Part shown: positions 42,534 through 51,170 of the stretch, piece by piece
Layout: every line of letters begins with the position of its first letter
How positions within the stretch are numbered: position 1 is the stretch's first letter
Assembly (NCBI GenBank): GCA_036343175.1
Contig: JAZASR010000009.1
Span: 1 to 64,000 of the forward strand
Source of the DNA: JAEEJA01 sp036343175
GTDB taxonomy: Bacteria > Bacillota > Clostridia > Lachnospirales > Lachnospiraceae
Reading direction: 5' to 3'
Length of the DNA stretch: 64,000 nucleotides
Notes under the pieces: generated by a model
What the model was told of the DNA's origin: nothing
Seen by the model: only the letters and a program-made list of their open reading frames with translations
Database searches by the model: none
Translations under genes and position numbers: made by a program

Positions 42534-45500
42534 TCACAGCCCTCTTACATTTATCCTGCACTGGATCCTGACGCCATTTATGATCGCAGATATGTAGCAT
42601 GAGCCAATGCCTTTGGCAGTGATCTTGCCATTATCCACTGTCGCGACATTAACGTCTGTCGTTGACCATGTGACCTGATCATTGCCGGTGCCGCCAACGA
42701 CATTCAGGGTATCTGTATCATACTGACGCAGATTGATATTGAACTTATCGAAGGATATTACGTTTACGGCAACGTTTGCCGTAACACCGTTGCTCGAGAG
42801 TATGGTGATATTGGCAGTTCCGGGATGGATCGCCGTAACCGTTCCATCATCGGCAACCACCGCGACGTTCTCATTGTCTGAAGCAAACTCCAATGTACCC
42901 ATTGCGTCATTAGGCACTACAGAATACGAGATCCTGGAGCTTGTACCTGATGCCAGAGTCATATCCTGCTGAGCAATGGTGATGCTTGAAATATCCTGCG
43001 GCGATGTTACGGTAATCAGGCACTTGACGGAAAGCTTTGAGCCGTCCGTAGTCTTTACAGTAACAAATGTCTGGCCTTCTGCAACACCGTAAACTGTACC
43101 ATCAGAAGCTACTGTACATATGGATCTGTCATCCGGTATATACTTAAGCTTCTTATTCTTCGCATTAGACGGCTTTACATAAGCAATAAGCTTCCTGGTA
43201 TGGCCTACATATACAGTCATGGCAGACTTCTCTATACCAAGGCTCGTTACGCTCTGCTTAACAACTACCTTGCATTTTGCCTTGGCCTTGCCGGCTTTGG
43301 CTTTTACATATGCTGTGCCCTTCTTTTTTGTGCGTATCCTGCCTGTCTTTTTATTGAGCTTCAGGATCTTCTTATACCTGCTGCTTGTGAGGCTGAAGCT
43401 TACCTTAGGCTTCTTAGGAGCATTTGTCTGAACTATGACGCCAAGCTTCTTCTTAACACCGGTACGGAGCTTTATTGGAGTCTCTACGAACTTTATCTTT
43501 GTGTAGAGCTTCTTTACCTTTACCGTACAGGTCTTATCGATATCGAACTTATTTATCCGGACGTGGATATCGGTCGTACCCTTCTTTACGCCTGTCACCT
43601 TACCATTGGAATCGACACTGGCAATAGAAGGATCATCGCTCTTAAATGATACATTTACCTTGACGCCCGAGGAAGAGACCGCATATTTGATCTTGAATGA
43701 ATAACCTTTGGCGATGTTCTTGCTTGTTGGCTTTATGGTGAGCTCAACAGGATTAATGACTGTTACCTTTAAGAACCTCTTTACGCTTCCATCGGCAGAA
43801 GTAATGGTGATATTTGTCATGCCGGCCTTTACGCCGGTTATGACACCTTTATCATCGACCGTTGCTACAGAAATATCATTGGAAACGTAGGACATACTGC
43901 TGTTATCAGCGTCTTCAGGAGTATAGGAGGCCTCGATCTTACGCTTATCTCCTACCTGAATGGTAACCTCAGCGGATTTAAGGGTGAAATCCTTAGCCAC
44001 CGGCCTTCCCACTGTCACCTTCCTAGTCTTCTGAATGATCTTCCCTGTCCTCGGATCAGTGTATGTTGCTGTAAGAATGGCATCTCCCAGGTCAAGGCCG
44101 GTAATAGTGCCGGATGGATCGACAGTAAAGATTGTCTGATCGGACGACTGCCATGAAACATACTTTGAAGTGGTATTTTCAGGTACAAATGTTACTGAAG
44201 CCTTTGTCGTACTGCCCTTTGCAACCTCGATCTTTTCAGGATCAATGCTGAAGTCAGCAGCGCTTACATACTTAGGAATAATGGTAAGTTCAAATGTATA
44301 AAGATCCTTCTCATCATCAGTGACCCTCGGCAGATTGGTATCATCAGGCAGGACAGCTATGACCGCATGTTCTGTTGCTGTGGCAGCTACATCCATGGAT
44401 GTGACCCTGCCATTCGCATCAACTTTTACATATGTGATATTGTTTGGATTGCCCGGATCAAGATCACTGTACTGTGACCTGATAACGTATTTCAATCCCT
44501 GATTGGAAGCATCCTCAGGTGTGAAGGCATGCTCTATGACCGTACTTGATCCTGCCTCAATAGTCTCTTTTGTCTTTTTAAGTTCAAAGCCTGATGCAGG
44601 AACAGGAGCCTTATTGACATGAACCTTTCGCGTTCTTTGAATGGTCTTTCCGTCCCTGTCTGTATATGTTGCGGTCACGATAGCATCACCAGTCGCAACG
44701 CCTGTCACAAGACCCGTATCCGAGACGGAAAATATGGAATCATCCGATGACTCCCACTTTACGACCTTTTCTGTGGTGTTTTCCGGTGTAAATGAGACAG
44801 ACAGCTGGGCTGTGCCGCCATTAACTACCTGAACCGAACCCGCAGGATAAATGCTGAAGCTGTCAGCACTGACGTACTTAGGAACTATAGTAAGTAAGAG
44901 ACGGTATTTATAGCCGCCATCGGAAGTTTTGGAATCGATATGCTCATCATGAGGGACCGCTGCTATAATAGCGTGCTCTGTAGCCGGAGTCTCCGGATCT
45001 GTTGATGTCACAAGCCCTTTATCATCAACAGTAACATATGTATTGTTCTTCGCATTGCCCGGATCAGCTTCACTGTACTGGTTGATGACTGTGTACCGGA
45101 CTTCCTGATCAGTAGCATCCTCAGGTGTGAATGTATTGCCGATCTGATATGTATCACCGGCGTAAATGGTCTTGCTGGTCTCATTCAGCTTAAAACCGGT
45201 GGCATTCACGCGCTTCTTTACCTTAATGAAAAATGATATGGCGCCCCTGGTGGAAAGCTCCTCAGAGTAGCATGAGATCATGGTCATTCCTTCGGCCACA
45301 CCGCTTACATTTCCTTCATCATCGACAGTTGCGACAGTATTATCAAATGAATGCCATTCAAGATCTCTGTTCACATCATCATCCGGATTAAAAATAACAT
45401 TTGCCTTTGCTGTATCACCATTGAAAATTGTCTCCGGCAGCGTATCACGATCAAATGAAATTGACTCCAGCTTATTTCGTACATGAACCTTAATAGTTTT

Positions 45501-48005
45501 TGGACTCGAAGGTTCTTTTTGATTAGTATATACAGTGATTATGGCATCTCCAAGGCTGTTAGCCTTGATAGTACCAGACTCTCCGCCATCATTTGTCACA
45601 GCAGATGCTATCTTGTCGTTATCTGATGCAAATGTAAAAAAGTCTCCGGCTGAAAGAGGCATCTCCGGATCATCCTTTGTTATCTCAGGAGCGATGGTGT
45701 AAGTTGACCCCTTTACAATATTTATAGAGACATCTTTCGCATCCAGAGTAAAGTCCTTGATATAGTTATGCTTTACCTCAAGCTCACACTCTGCTGAAAG
45801 ATCCACCTTAGCTTCAGGGTCCTGTTTCAGAGGCTTCAGAGTAATCTTTGCAGTACCCTCGCCAACCAGTTGAAGAACACATTTATCATTATCATGAATA
45901 TAGATCTTCGCTACTTTTGGATTGTCTGAGACCCAGCTGAACTGTGCATTCGTAGCATTCTTTGGAGTATAGACCGCATTCAGGAAGACATATTTTTCAG
46001 ACAGATTTACTGAAAGAGCAGTTCCCTTATCTATCTTTAATGACTTTATATATATCTGCTTCTCAGAAACTGTAATTCTTAATGGGGCCGACTCACCGTT
46101 ATCAGGATTGACTACTGTTATTACCGCAGTACCGCTCTTTTTTGCTTCTATAGTAGCCTGACTGGTATCATCTGAAGGAGTTACAGCAATAATATCAGGA
46201 TCCGATACAGTCCAGATAAAGTTAGTTCCGGTATTAAGTCTGTTTCCCTTTGAGTCTTCAACAAATACAGTATCCTTGGTTCCCAGATCCATACTGCCTT
46301 CAGTTTCCTTTGGATACCTGTGAAGCACAAACCCTGTCTTTGTTTCGCTGATCGTAACATTGCACTGTGCTGTCATGACCGCATCAGGTCTTGTCCATGA
46401 CACAGAGACCTGAACATGCTGGTTAGGATCTGTAGCTGCTTTTGCTTCTATAAATGCATATGTACCGTGCGGTTCTATAGTGAGTTTTGACGGATCGCTT
46501 ACAGCCCATTCAAAGTTCTCAGGCGAAGCATCATAGTTCGATGCATTGATGACAACCTTGAGCTGTCTCCTTGACCCTACAAACATGTTGATATTAGCAC
46601 TGTCAAGCTGAAATGACTCTGTAACAGTTACATTAACAGTATATGGTCCTTTATCCGTTTCGTCCGAAGATATACTTGTGATCTGATACTGATCTGTACC
46701 TTTACTCTTACCGGTGATAATAGAACCACTTCTTTCTGTATTATCAGCCGTTCCTACTTCAGCTACAGTATAAGTATTATTAAATTGTGTTTCAGTCATA
46801 TTGAATGCATCTGCAAGTGAATATGAACTGCCTGAATTAATAGTAATATCAAGGTTTTTAGCTTTCTTTTTTACAGTGACATTAATGGTTACAGGGGGAG
46901 CGCTGTCATCTACCCTGTCTTTCGAAGAATTAATAGCGGTGTCCTGAGGCCCCTTATAAGTACCGGCGACATAAAATCTTATAACATATGAACCTGCCTT
47001 GGCACTCAGCCTGTAATAGCTGTTGACATTATCAAAAGTAAGACTGGCACTTCCGGCAGCAGTACCTTCATTTCCAAGAGAGTCACATACGAATTCGGCA
47101 TTGCCTGCAGTATCAATAGTCCATGCCAGCTTATCATTAATAGTCTCTCTGACAGTACCAAACTTGATTCCGGGCTTTATCCTGTCGTTTGAGTCGCCAT
47201 CAGATATATCTGTAAGACTATTGCTGCTTTTAATTTCCACATTGGTCTTTGAAGAATCTTTATATATATATGTAAGATCCGGTCTTACATAAACGTCAAC
47301 TTTATCAGTAAAAGTTTCTTTTACAACAGGATCATAGTATGAAGCTGTAAGTGTTGCATGACCTGCAGTCAAAGATGTTATACCAGTATATTTGCCTGTA
47401 TTAGTGTTTACCTGAACTATATCACTATTGCTGGACTCCCAGGTAGCATCCTGAGCACTTCCAACAAGAAGATTCAGTTTATCGGAATCTGTTTCAGCAC
47501 TGGTTCCAAATGAGAGAGAATCACCTGTATTCATAATAATAGACGGTTTCTCATCTGAATTATAGATCTTAGCCATCTTTACCGTGCTGTTCTGAAATGT
47601 ATTCTCATTAATAGCAAAAGCTACATTGACCCTTATGGTATACGTTTTATTGTCGACTTTACATAAAACCGAGGCATTTCCTATATTAAGTGTATATATT
47701 TCAACCGCAGAGTTTCCCTGCTTCGGTGTTACTTTTATTATTTTTTCATCACTGGAAGTCCATGTAATATCTGTAGAGGTATAACCGGATACAGTAATCG
47801 TCTCAGGAGACTTTCTGATCTCATAAGGATTTTTTGCGTTATCCTTCAGATTTATGGAAATACCATCTGAAGTTTTAAAATCTATTGCATCCGCTGCCTC
47901 TGCCTTCTTACTGAATGTGAACGGTATGCTTGTGAGCACGAGGGCTGTTAACACTATTCCCATTATAATGTCTTTAAAGATCAGTCTTTTCTGTAAAAGT
48001 TTCAT
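42534..48005 (-). CDS. Giant secreted bacterial Ig-like (Big_2) repeat protein
   Basis: 1823 residues. It has a signal peptide (about 1-37, basic start, hydrophobic core, AEA cleavage), then a long series of Ig-like domains recognised by W-S-S-D/N...V-D...G-x-V-T-G-V...G-x-A-x-I patterns. Residues about 933-1136 and 1137-1336 are two tandem copies of a roughly 200-residue module (GFKLNET/GFELKKT starts, an INQYSEADPGN-type loop, then a canonical Big_2 domain). Residues about 1495-1585 are Lys-rich and may bind polyanions. There is no LPxTG, SLH or C-terminal membrane anchor; it ends RINVRGL. It is probably a surface or extracellular adhesin or fibre. Two promoters are visible upstream, one sigma-D-like. 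Confidence 0.9.
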   Translation of the reverse strand: MKLLQKRLIFKDIIMGIVLTALVLTSIPFTFSKKAEAADAIDFKTSDGISINLKDNAKNPYEIRKSPETITVSGYTSTDITWTSSDEKIIKVTPKQGNSAVEIYTLNIGNASVLCKVDNKTYTIRVNVAFAINENTFQNSTVKMAKIYNSDEKPSIIMNTGDSLSFGTSAETDSDKLNLLVGSAQDATWESSNSDIVQVNTNTGKYTGITSLTAGHATLTASYYDPVVKETFTDKVDVYVRPDLTYIYKDSSKTNVEIKSSNSLTDISDGDSNDRIKPGIKFGTVRETINDKLAWTIDTAGNAEFVCDSLGNEGTAAGSASLTFDNVNSYYRLSAKAGSYVIRFYVAGTYKGPQDTAINSSKDRVDDSAPPVTINVTVKKKAKNLDITINSGSSYSLADAFNMTETQFNNTYTVAEVGTADNTERSGSIITGKSKGTDQYQITSISSDETDKGPYTVNVTVTESFQLDSANINMFVGSRRQLKVVINASNYDASPENFEWAVSDPSKLTIEPHGTYAFIEAKAATDPNQHVQVSVSWTRPDAVMTAQCNVTISETKTGFVLHRYPKETEGSMDLGTKDTVFVEDSKGNRLNTGTNFIWTVSDPDIIAVTPSDDTSQATIEAKKSGTAVITVVNPDNGESAPLRITVSEKQIYIKSLKIDKGTALSVNLSEKYVFLNAVYTPKNATNAQFSWVSDNPKVAKIYIHDNDKCVLQLVGEGTAKITLKPLKQDPEAKVDLSAECELEVKHNYIKDFTLDAKDVSINIVKGSTYTIAPEITKDDPEMPLSAGDFFTFASDNDKIASAVTNDGGESGTIKANSLGDAIITVYTNQKEPSSPKTIKVHVRNKLESISFDRDTLPETIFNGDTAKANVIFNPDDDVNRDLEWHSFDNTVATVDDEGNVSGVAEGMTMISCYSEELSTRGAISFFIKVKKRVNATGFKLNETSKTIYAGDTYQIGNTFTPEDATDQEVRYTVINQYSEADPGNAKNNTYVTVDDKGLVTSTDPETPATEHAIIAAVPHDEHIDSKTSDGGYKYRLLLTIVPKYVSADSFSIYPAGSVQVVNGGTAQLSVSFTPENTTEKVVKWESSDDSIFSVSDTGLVTGVATGDAIVTATYTDRDGKTIQRTRKVHVNKAPVPASGFELKKTKETIEAGSSTVIEHAFTPEDASNQGLKYVIRSQYSDLDPGNPNNITYVKVDANGRVTSMDVAATATEHAVIAVLPDDTNLPRVTDDEKDLYTFELTIIPKYVSAADFSIDPEKIEVAKGSTTKASVTFVPENTTSKYVSWQSSDQTIFTVDPSGTITGLDLGDAILTATYTDPRTGKIIQKTRKVTVGRPVAKDFTLKSAEVTIQVGDKRKIEASYTPEDADNSSMSYVSNDISVATVDDKGVITGVKAGMTNITITSADGSVKRFLKVTVINPVELTIKPTSKNIAKGYSFKIKYAVSSSGVKVNVSFKSDDPSIASVDSNGKVTGVKKGTTDIHVRINKFDIDKTCTVKVKKLYTKIKFVETPIKLRTGVKKKLGVIVQTNAPKKPKVSFSLTSSRYKKILKLNKKTGRIRTKKKGTAYVKAKAGKAKAKCKVVVKQSVTSLGIEKSAMTVYVGHTRKLIAYVKPSNAKNKKLKYIPDDRSICTVASDGTVYGVAEGQTFVTVKTTDGSKLSVKCLITVTSPQDISSITIAQQDMTLASGTSSRISYSVVPNDAMGTLEFASDNENVAVVADDGTVTAIHPGTANITILSSNGVTANVAVNVISFDKFNINLRQYDTDTLNVVGGTGNDQVTWSTTDVNVATVDNGKITAKGIGSCYISAIINGVRIQCRINVRGL

Positions 48006-48104
48006 ATGTCGGGTCTCCTATTTTCTATATCAACTTTCATATATCGGCAATCCGCTTTTCTATACGACAGTCTGCTTTCATATTAAGTAAAGTCTCTTAT
48101 CGTC

Positions 48105-48133
48105 ATTATAACATTTTTAGTCATAAGACGCAA
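48105..48133 (-). promoter_or_regulatory. Sigma-A promoter of the Ig-like gene
   Basis: Minus-strand TTGCGT (48128-48133), 17-bp spacer, TATAAT (48105-48110), with a leader of about 95 nt. Confidence 0.6.
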
Positions 48134-48168
48134 AAAGAACAGGCAAAGCATAAACTCCGTCTGTTCTT

Positions 48169-48196
48169 ATATCGGCATATAAGCCTTTATTATTTA
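48169..48196 (-). promoter_or_regulatory. Sigma-D-like promoter upstream of the Ig-like gene
   Basis: Minus-strand TAAA (48193-48196), 16 bp, GCCGATAT (48169-48176). The -10 is a full match, and a 16-bp spacer is within the accepted range. It could link the surface protein to motility gene control. A second GCCGATAT near 48045 lacks a TAAA at the right distance. Confidence 0.5.
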
Positions 48197-48301
48197 TTAA
48201 GATTTGATTACATATATGTATAAGCACTGTAAACATGCCGCTGCATTCGCTTTTTACAGTACAGGCATGTTTATAAAAAAATTCTTTTACAAATGCCGCC
48301 A

Positions 48302-49039
48302 TCACTCATCCGCATTTGAGCAGTTGTGGTATACGGCCTGAACGTCGTCGTCCTCATTGAGGAATTCTATGATCCTGTTGAACTGGTGAAGGTCTGTCTC
48401 ATCTGAGAGCTCTACATAGTTCTGCGGCAGCATGGTAACTTCCGCGCTTGCAAGCTCTATGCCCTTCTCTGTGAGAGCATCGCGGACTGTATCGAAATCA
48501 TCAGGTGCAGTGATAACTTCATAATGATCTTCCTCTTCATTGAAATCCTCTGCTCCTGCGTCAAGGGCCTCCATCATGAGGTCGTCTGATGACATCTCGC
48601 ATTCTTCCTTGTCGATGAGGATCTGACCCTTCTCATCGAACATGAATGATACGCAGCCCTGTGTACCGATATTTCCGCTTCCCTTCGTGAAAGCATTGCG
48701 GACATTGGAAGCTGTCCTGTTCTTATTGTCTGTAAGAGCCTTTACGATGATAGCTGTACCGCTTGGGCCATAGCCTTCGTATGTTACCTCTTCGTAGTTA
48801 ACATTCTCAAGGTTGCCTGCGGCCTTCTTTATACCTCTCTCGATAGTATCATTCGGCATGTTTGCAGCCTTGGCCTTAGCGATAACGTCGCGAAGCTTGC
48901 CGTTGTTATTCGGATCCGGACCGCCTTCCTTAACTGCTACGGCGATCAGACGGCCGAACATGGTAAATACCTTGCCCTTGGCAGCATCATTGGCTTCCTT
49001 CTTGTGCTTGATGTTAGCAAATTTTGAATGTCCTGACAT
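48302..49039 (-). CDS. yebC: YebC/PmpR family regulatory or translation factor
   Basis: 245 residues of the TACO1/YebC family: MSGHSKFANIKHKKEANDAAKG start, MPNDTIERGIKKAAG, YEGYGPSGTAIIVKALTDNKNRT, and the acidic C-terminal part. Family members have been described as transcription regulators and, more recently, as factors relieving ribosome stalling. Strong GGAGG site; monocistronic by spacing. Confidence 0.95.
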   Translation of the reverse strand: MSGHSKFANIKHKKEANDAAKGKVFTMFGRLIAVAVKEGGPDPNNNGKLRDVIAKAKAANMPNDTIERGIKKAAGNLENVNYEEVTYEGYGPSGTAIIVKALTDNKNRTASNVRNAFTKGSGNIGTQGCVSFMFDEKGQILIDKEECEMSSDDLMMEALDAGAEDFNEEEDHYEVITAPDDFDTVRDALTEKGIELASAEVTMLPQNYVELSDETDLHQFNRIIEFLNEDDDVQAVYHNCSNADE

Positions 49040-49189
49040 TTTTTAATATTCCTCCATATGTATCTGATAATAATATTATTTTCTAAAAGCATTCTCTTAT
49101 AGCCGGAAGCAGCAAAACATATCTGCGGCCGGTGATCAAAGCGTTCACACTCTGATAATATAATAATTGCAATAAGAGCAGGCTTTTAT

Positions 49190-49264
49190 ATTACAGCTTC
49201 AGTCTGAGCTTTATGTATTACGGCTTCAGCCTGAGCTTTTATATTACAGCTTCAGCCTGAGTTT
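49190..49264. repeat. Three tandem repeats at the end of nadK
   Basis: Three copies of a 26-27-bp unit (ATTACAGCTTCAGCCTGAGC...) at 49190-49216, 49217-49242 and 49243-49264 (partial). The third copy holds the last codons and stop of nadK, so the downstream copies look like duplications of the gene's own 3' end. Confidence 0.9.
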
Positions 49265-50203
49265 CTCGTAGAAACTCATACCATGAAGCTTTATTAGCTT
49301 TGTGGTCTCCTCAGCGACCTGTACATCGACTCTTGCGCCCGGACCAAGTGTTTTTACATTGAGTCCATCAGCGATGATGTCAGCAAGGGTATCCGGCGCG
49401 GATGTCTCAGGTATCTCTATACGTATCTTATCGTCAGCCCGAACGACTATGCTCCTTTTATTAAGCGCGTGCGGACAGATAGGAGTGATGACAAGTGAAA
49501 GCGCCTCCGGGAGCATAAGCGGTCCGCCTGCAGACAGATTATAGCCTGTCGAGCCTGTCGGCGTCGATATTATGATGCCGTCTGCCGTATAGTCATCGAT
49601 AAGCTCGCCGTTGTCAAAGACCTTCAGCGTAGTCATACGGGTAGAGCTCTTCATGATGACTATGTCATTTAAAGCAAAATAATCGCCTGTCTTTACGTCA
49701 CTTTCCGGGGATGCAGCATGACATTCTTTTTCATCCGTATCCACAGCTGATGCAGGCTTTTTCATGCCGCCCGGATCGTAAAAAGCCGGGGTCTTCATGC
49801 TGTTATCAGATATCAGCTCAGGTCTGGCCTTGAGCATGATCCTGCTCTCAATAGAATATTCATTCCGGGCCAATCTGTCAAATGCCTCGTCAGCGGAGTC
49901 CATGTCTATCTCGGTGAGGAAGCCTACGTTTCCTATATTTATGCCGAGTATAGGGATACTGATCTTACGGAGGTCTCGGGCTGCCTGTATCATGGTTCCG
50001 TCACCGCCCAGAACTATGGCTGCCTCGGTGCCTTCAGGTATCTGGTCCGCTGAGGTATACTGGCGTGATGATGACGGACCCATCTTCTTATTGGAAAGGA
50101 TCGCCGCTGAACCGCCGTGGGCCTCGATCATTGTGAGGACCTTCCCGGCTTCCTTATAGTCAGGATCCTTGCCCGTGTTTGTAATGATGCAGAATTTATT
50201 CAT
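49244..50203 (-). CDS. nadK: NAD kinase with extra central insertion
   Basis: Phosphorylates NAD to NADP. It has 319 residues: VLGGDGTMIQAARD (the GGDG catalytic motif) near residue 65, NIGNVGFLTE, ALNDIVI, and TPTGSTGYNLSAGGP. Between ARPELISD (about residue 130) and YFALNDIVI lies an insertion of roughly 40 polar residues not found in the usual 265-290-residue enzyme. The stop lies inside a three-copy tandem repeat. It follows tlyA after about 100 bp. Confidence 0.94.
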   Translation of the reverse strand: MNKFCIITNTGKDPDYKEAGKVLTMIEAHGGSAAILSNKKMGPSSSRQYTSADQIPEGTEAAIVLGGDGTMIQAARDLRKISIPILGINIGNVGFLTEIDMDSADEAFDRLARNEYSIESRIMLKARPELISDNSMKTPAFYDPGGMKKPASAVDTDEKECHAASPESDVKTGDYFALNDIVIMKSSTRMTTLKVFDNGELIDDYTADGIIISTPTGSTGYNLSAGGPLMLPEALSLVITPICPHALNKRSIVVRADDKIRIEIPETSAPDTLADIIADGLNVKTLGPGARVDVQVAEETTKLIKLHGMSFYEKLRLKL

Positions 50204-50304
50204 ATGCTCTCAGATCCTCTTGATATCATTTGCTTCTGTCTGATCCTTAGTCCTGTTACATCCGTTCTTAAATAATGCCCGGCTTTGATCTCACAGATAT
50301 CTCT

Positions 50305-51132
50305 TCAGTTATCATTCTTTGCCTCGAGCTCAGCGTGAGCTCTTTCGACAAGAAGAGCTGTTTCTTCGTCCGAATATATGACATCAGCTGCGCTCCGGTC
50401 TTTTGTAATATAAAGCAGGAACTCTATATTTCCTTCCGGCCCCCTTATAGGGGAATAATCGAGTCCAAGCACCTTAAATCCCGCTGCTCTTGCAAACTCT
50501 GTCACCCTTTTTATAACATCTGCCTGAACCTGCACGTCGCGGACTACTCCATGCTTTCCCACTTCTTCCCTGCCGGCTTCGAACTGAGGCTTTATGAGGG
50601 CGGCCATGGTGCCATTATCCTTGAGCAGAGCATAGGCAGGGCCCAAAATCTTATCCAGGGATATGAATGCAACATCAGCGCTTGCAAAATCTACCTTCTC
50701 CGGTATGTCGGCAGGCGTAACATAACGGAAGTTTGTCTTCTCCATGGAGACCACGCGTTCATCATTTCTCAGGGTCCAGGCAAGCTGATTGGTCCCTACG
50801 TCTATTGCATAAACCTTTGCGGCGCCATTCTGCAGCATACAGTCTGTAAAACCCCCGGTCGACGCACCTATGTCCAGGCATACCCTGCCGGTCAGATCGA
50901 GCTTCCATACGTCTATGGCCTTTTCAAGCTTATATCCTCCGCGGCTCACATATTTAAGCTTCTGACCTTTAAGCTCTATTAGAGCATCGAGGGGAACAAG
51001 AGTTCCGGCCTTATCCTCACGCTGGCCATTTACAAAGACCTTACCCTCCATAATGAGGATCTTTGCCTTGCTGCGGGTCTCGATCATGCCGCGGTCGACA
51101 AGGACCACGTCGAGCCTTTCCTTCTTTTTCAC
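50305..51132 (-). CDS. tlyA: TlyA family rRNA methyltransferase
   Basis: 275 residues starting at a GTG (51132; GAGG ten bases upstream, no nearby ATG). It has an N-terminal S4 RNA-binding domain (ERLDVVLVDRGMIETRSKAK) and an FtsJ-type methyltransferase (LDIGASTGGFTDCMLQNGA, IALI-type KPQFE motif). It methylates rRNA 2'-hydroxyls and was once annotated as a hemolysin. The order dxs-tlyA equals B. subtilis dxs-yqxC. It is 38 bp after dxs. Confidence 0.93.
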   Translation of the reverse strand: MKKKERLDVVLVDRGMIETRSKAKILIMEGKVFVNGQREDKAGTLVPLDALIELKGQKLKYVSRGGYKLEKAIDVWKLDLTGRVCLDIGASTGGFTDCMLQNGAAKVYAIDVGTNQLAWTLRNDERVVSMEKTNFRYVTPADIPEKVDFASADVAFISLDKILGPAYALLKDNGTMAALIKPQFEAGREEVGKHGVVRDVQVQADVIKRVTEFARAAGFKVLGLDYSPIRGPEGNIEFLLYITKDRSAADVIYSDEETALLVERAHAELEAKNDN

Positions 51133-51170
51133 GTCTTTATTACCTCAAATAAATTATCCGAATATCCGGA

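Larger units (their letters stand above)
48006..48301. other. Leader region of the Ig-like gene
   Basis: 296 bp without a gene. It holds the two promoter candidates at 48105 and 48169. A weak AAACATGCC/GGCATGTTT inverted repeat near 48232-48272, past the yebC stop, has a long loop and no U-run. Confidence 0.6.

Noticed and set aside
48040..48052. Second GCCGATAT as another sigma-D promoter
   Set aside because: No TAAA at 14-16 bp upstream on the minus strand.
48117..48305. 62-codon minus-strand frame upstream of the Ig-like gene
   Set aside because: It overlaps promoter elements, has no convincing ribosome site and no recognisable family.
49190..49264. CRISPR-like array
   Set aside because: Units are directly tandem with no spacers, only three copies, and no cas genes are present.
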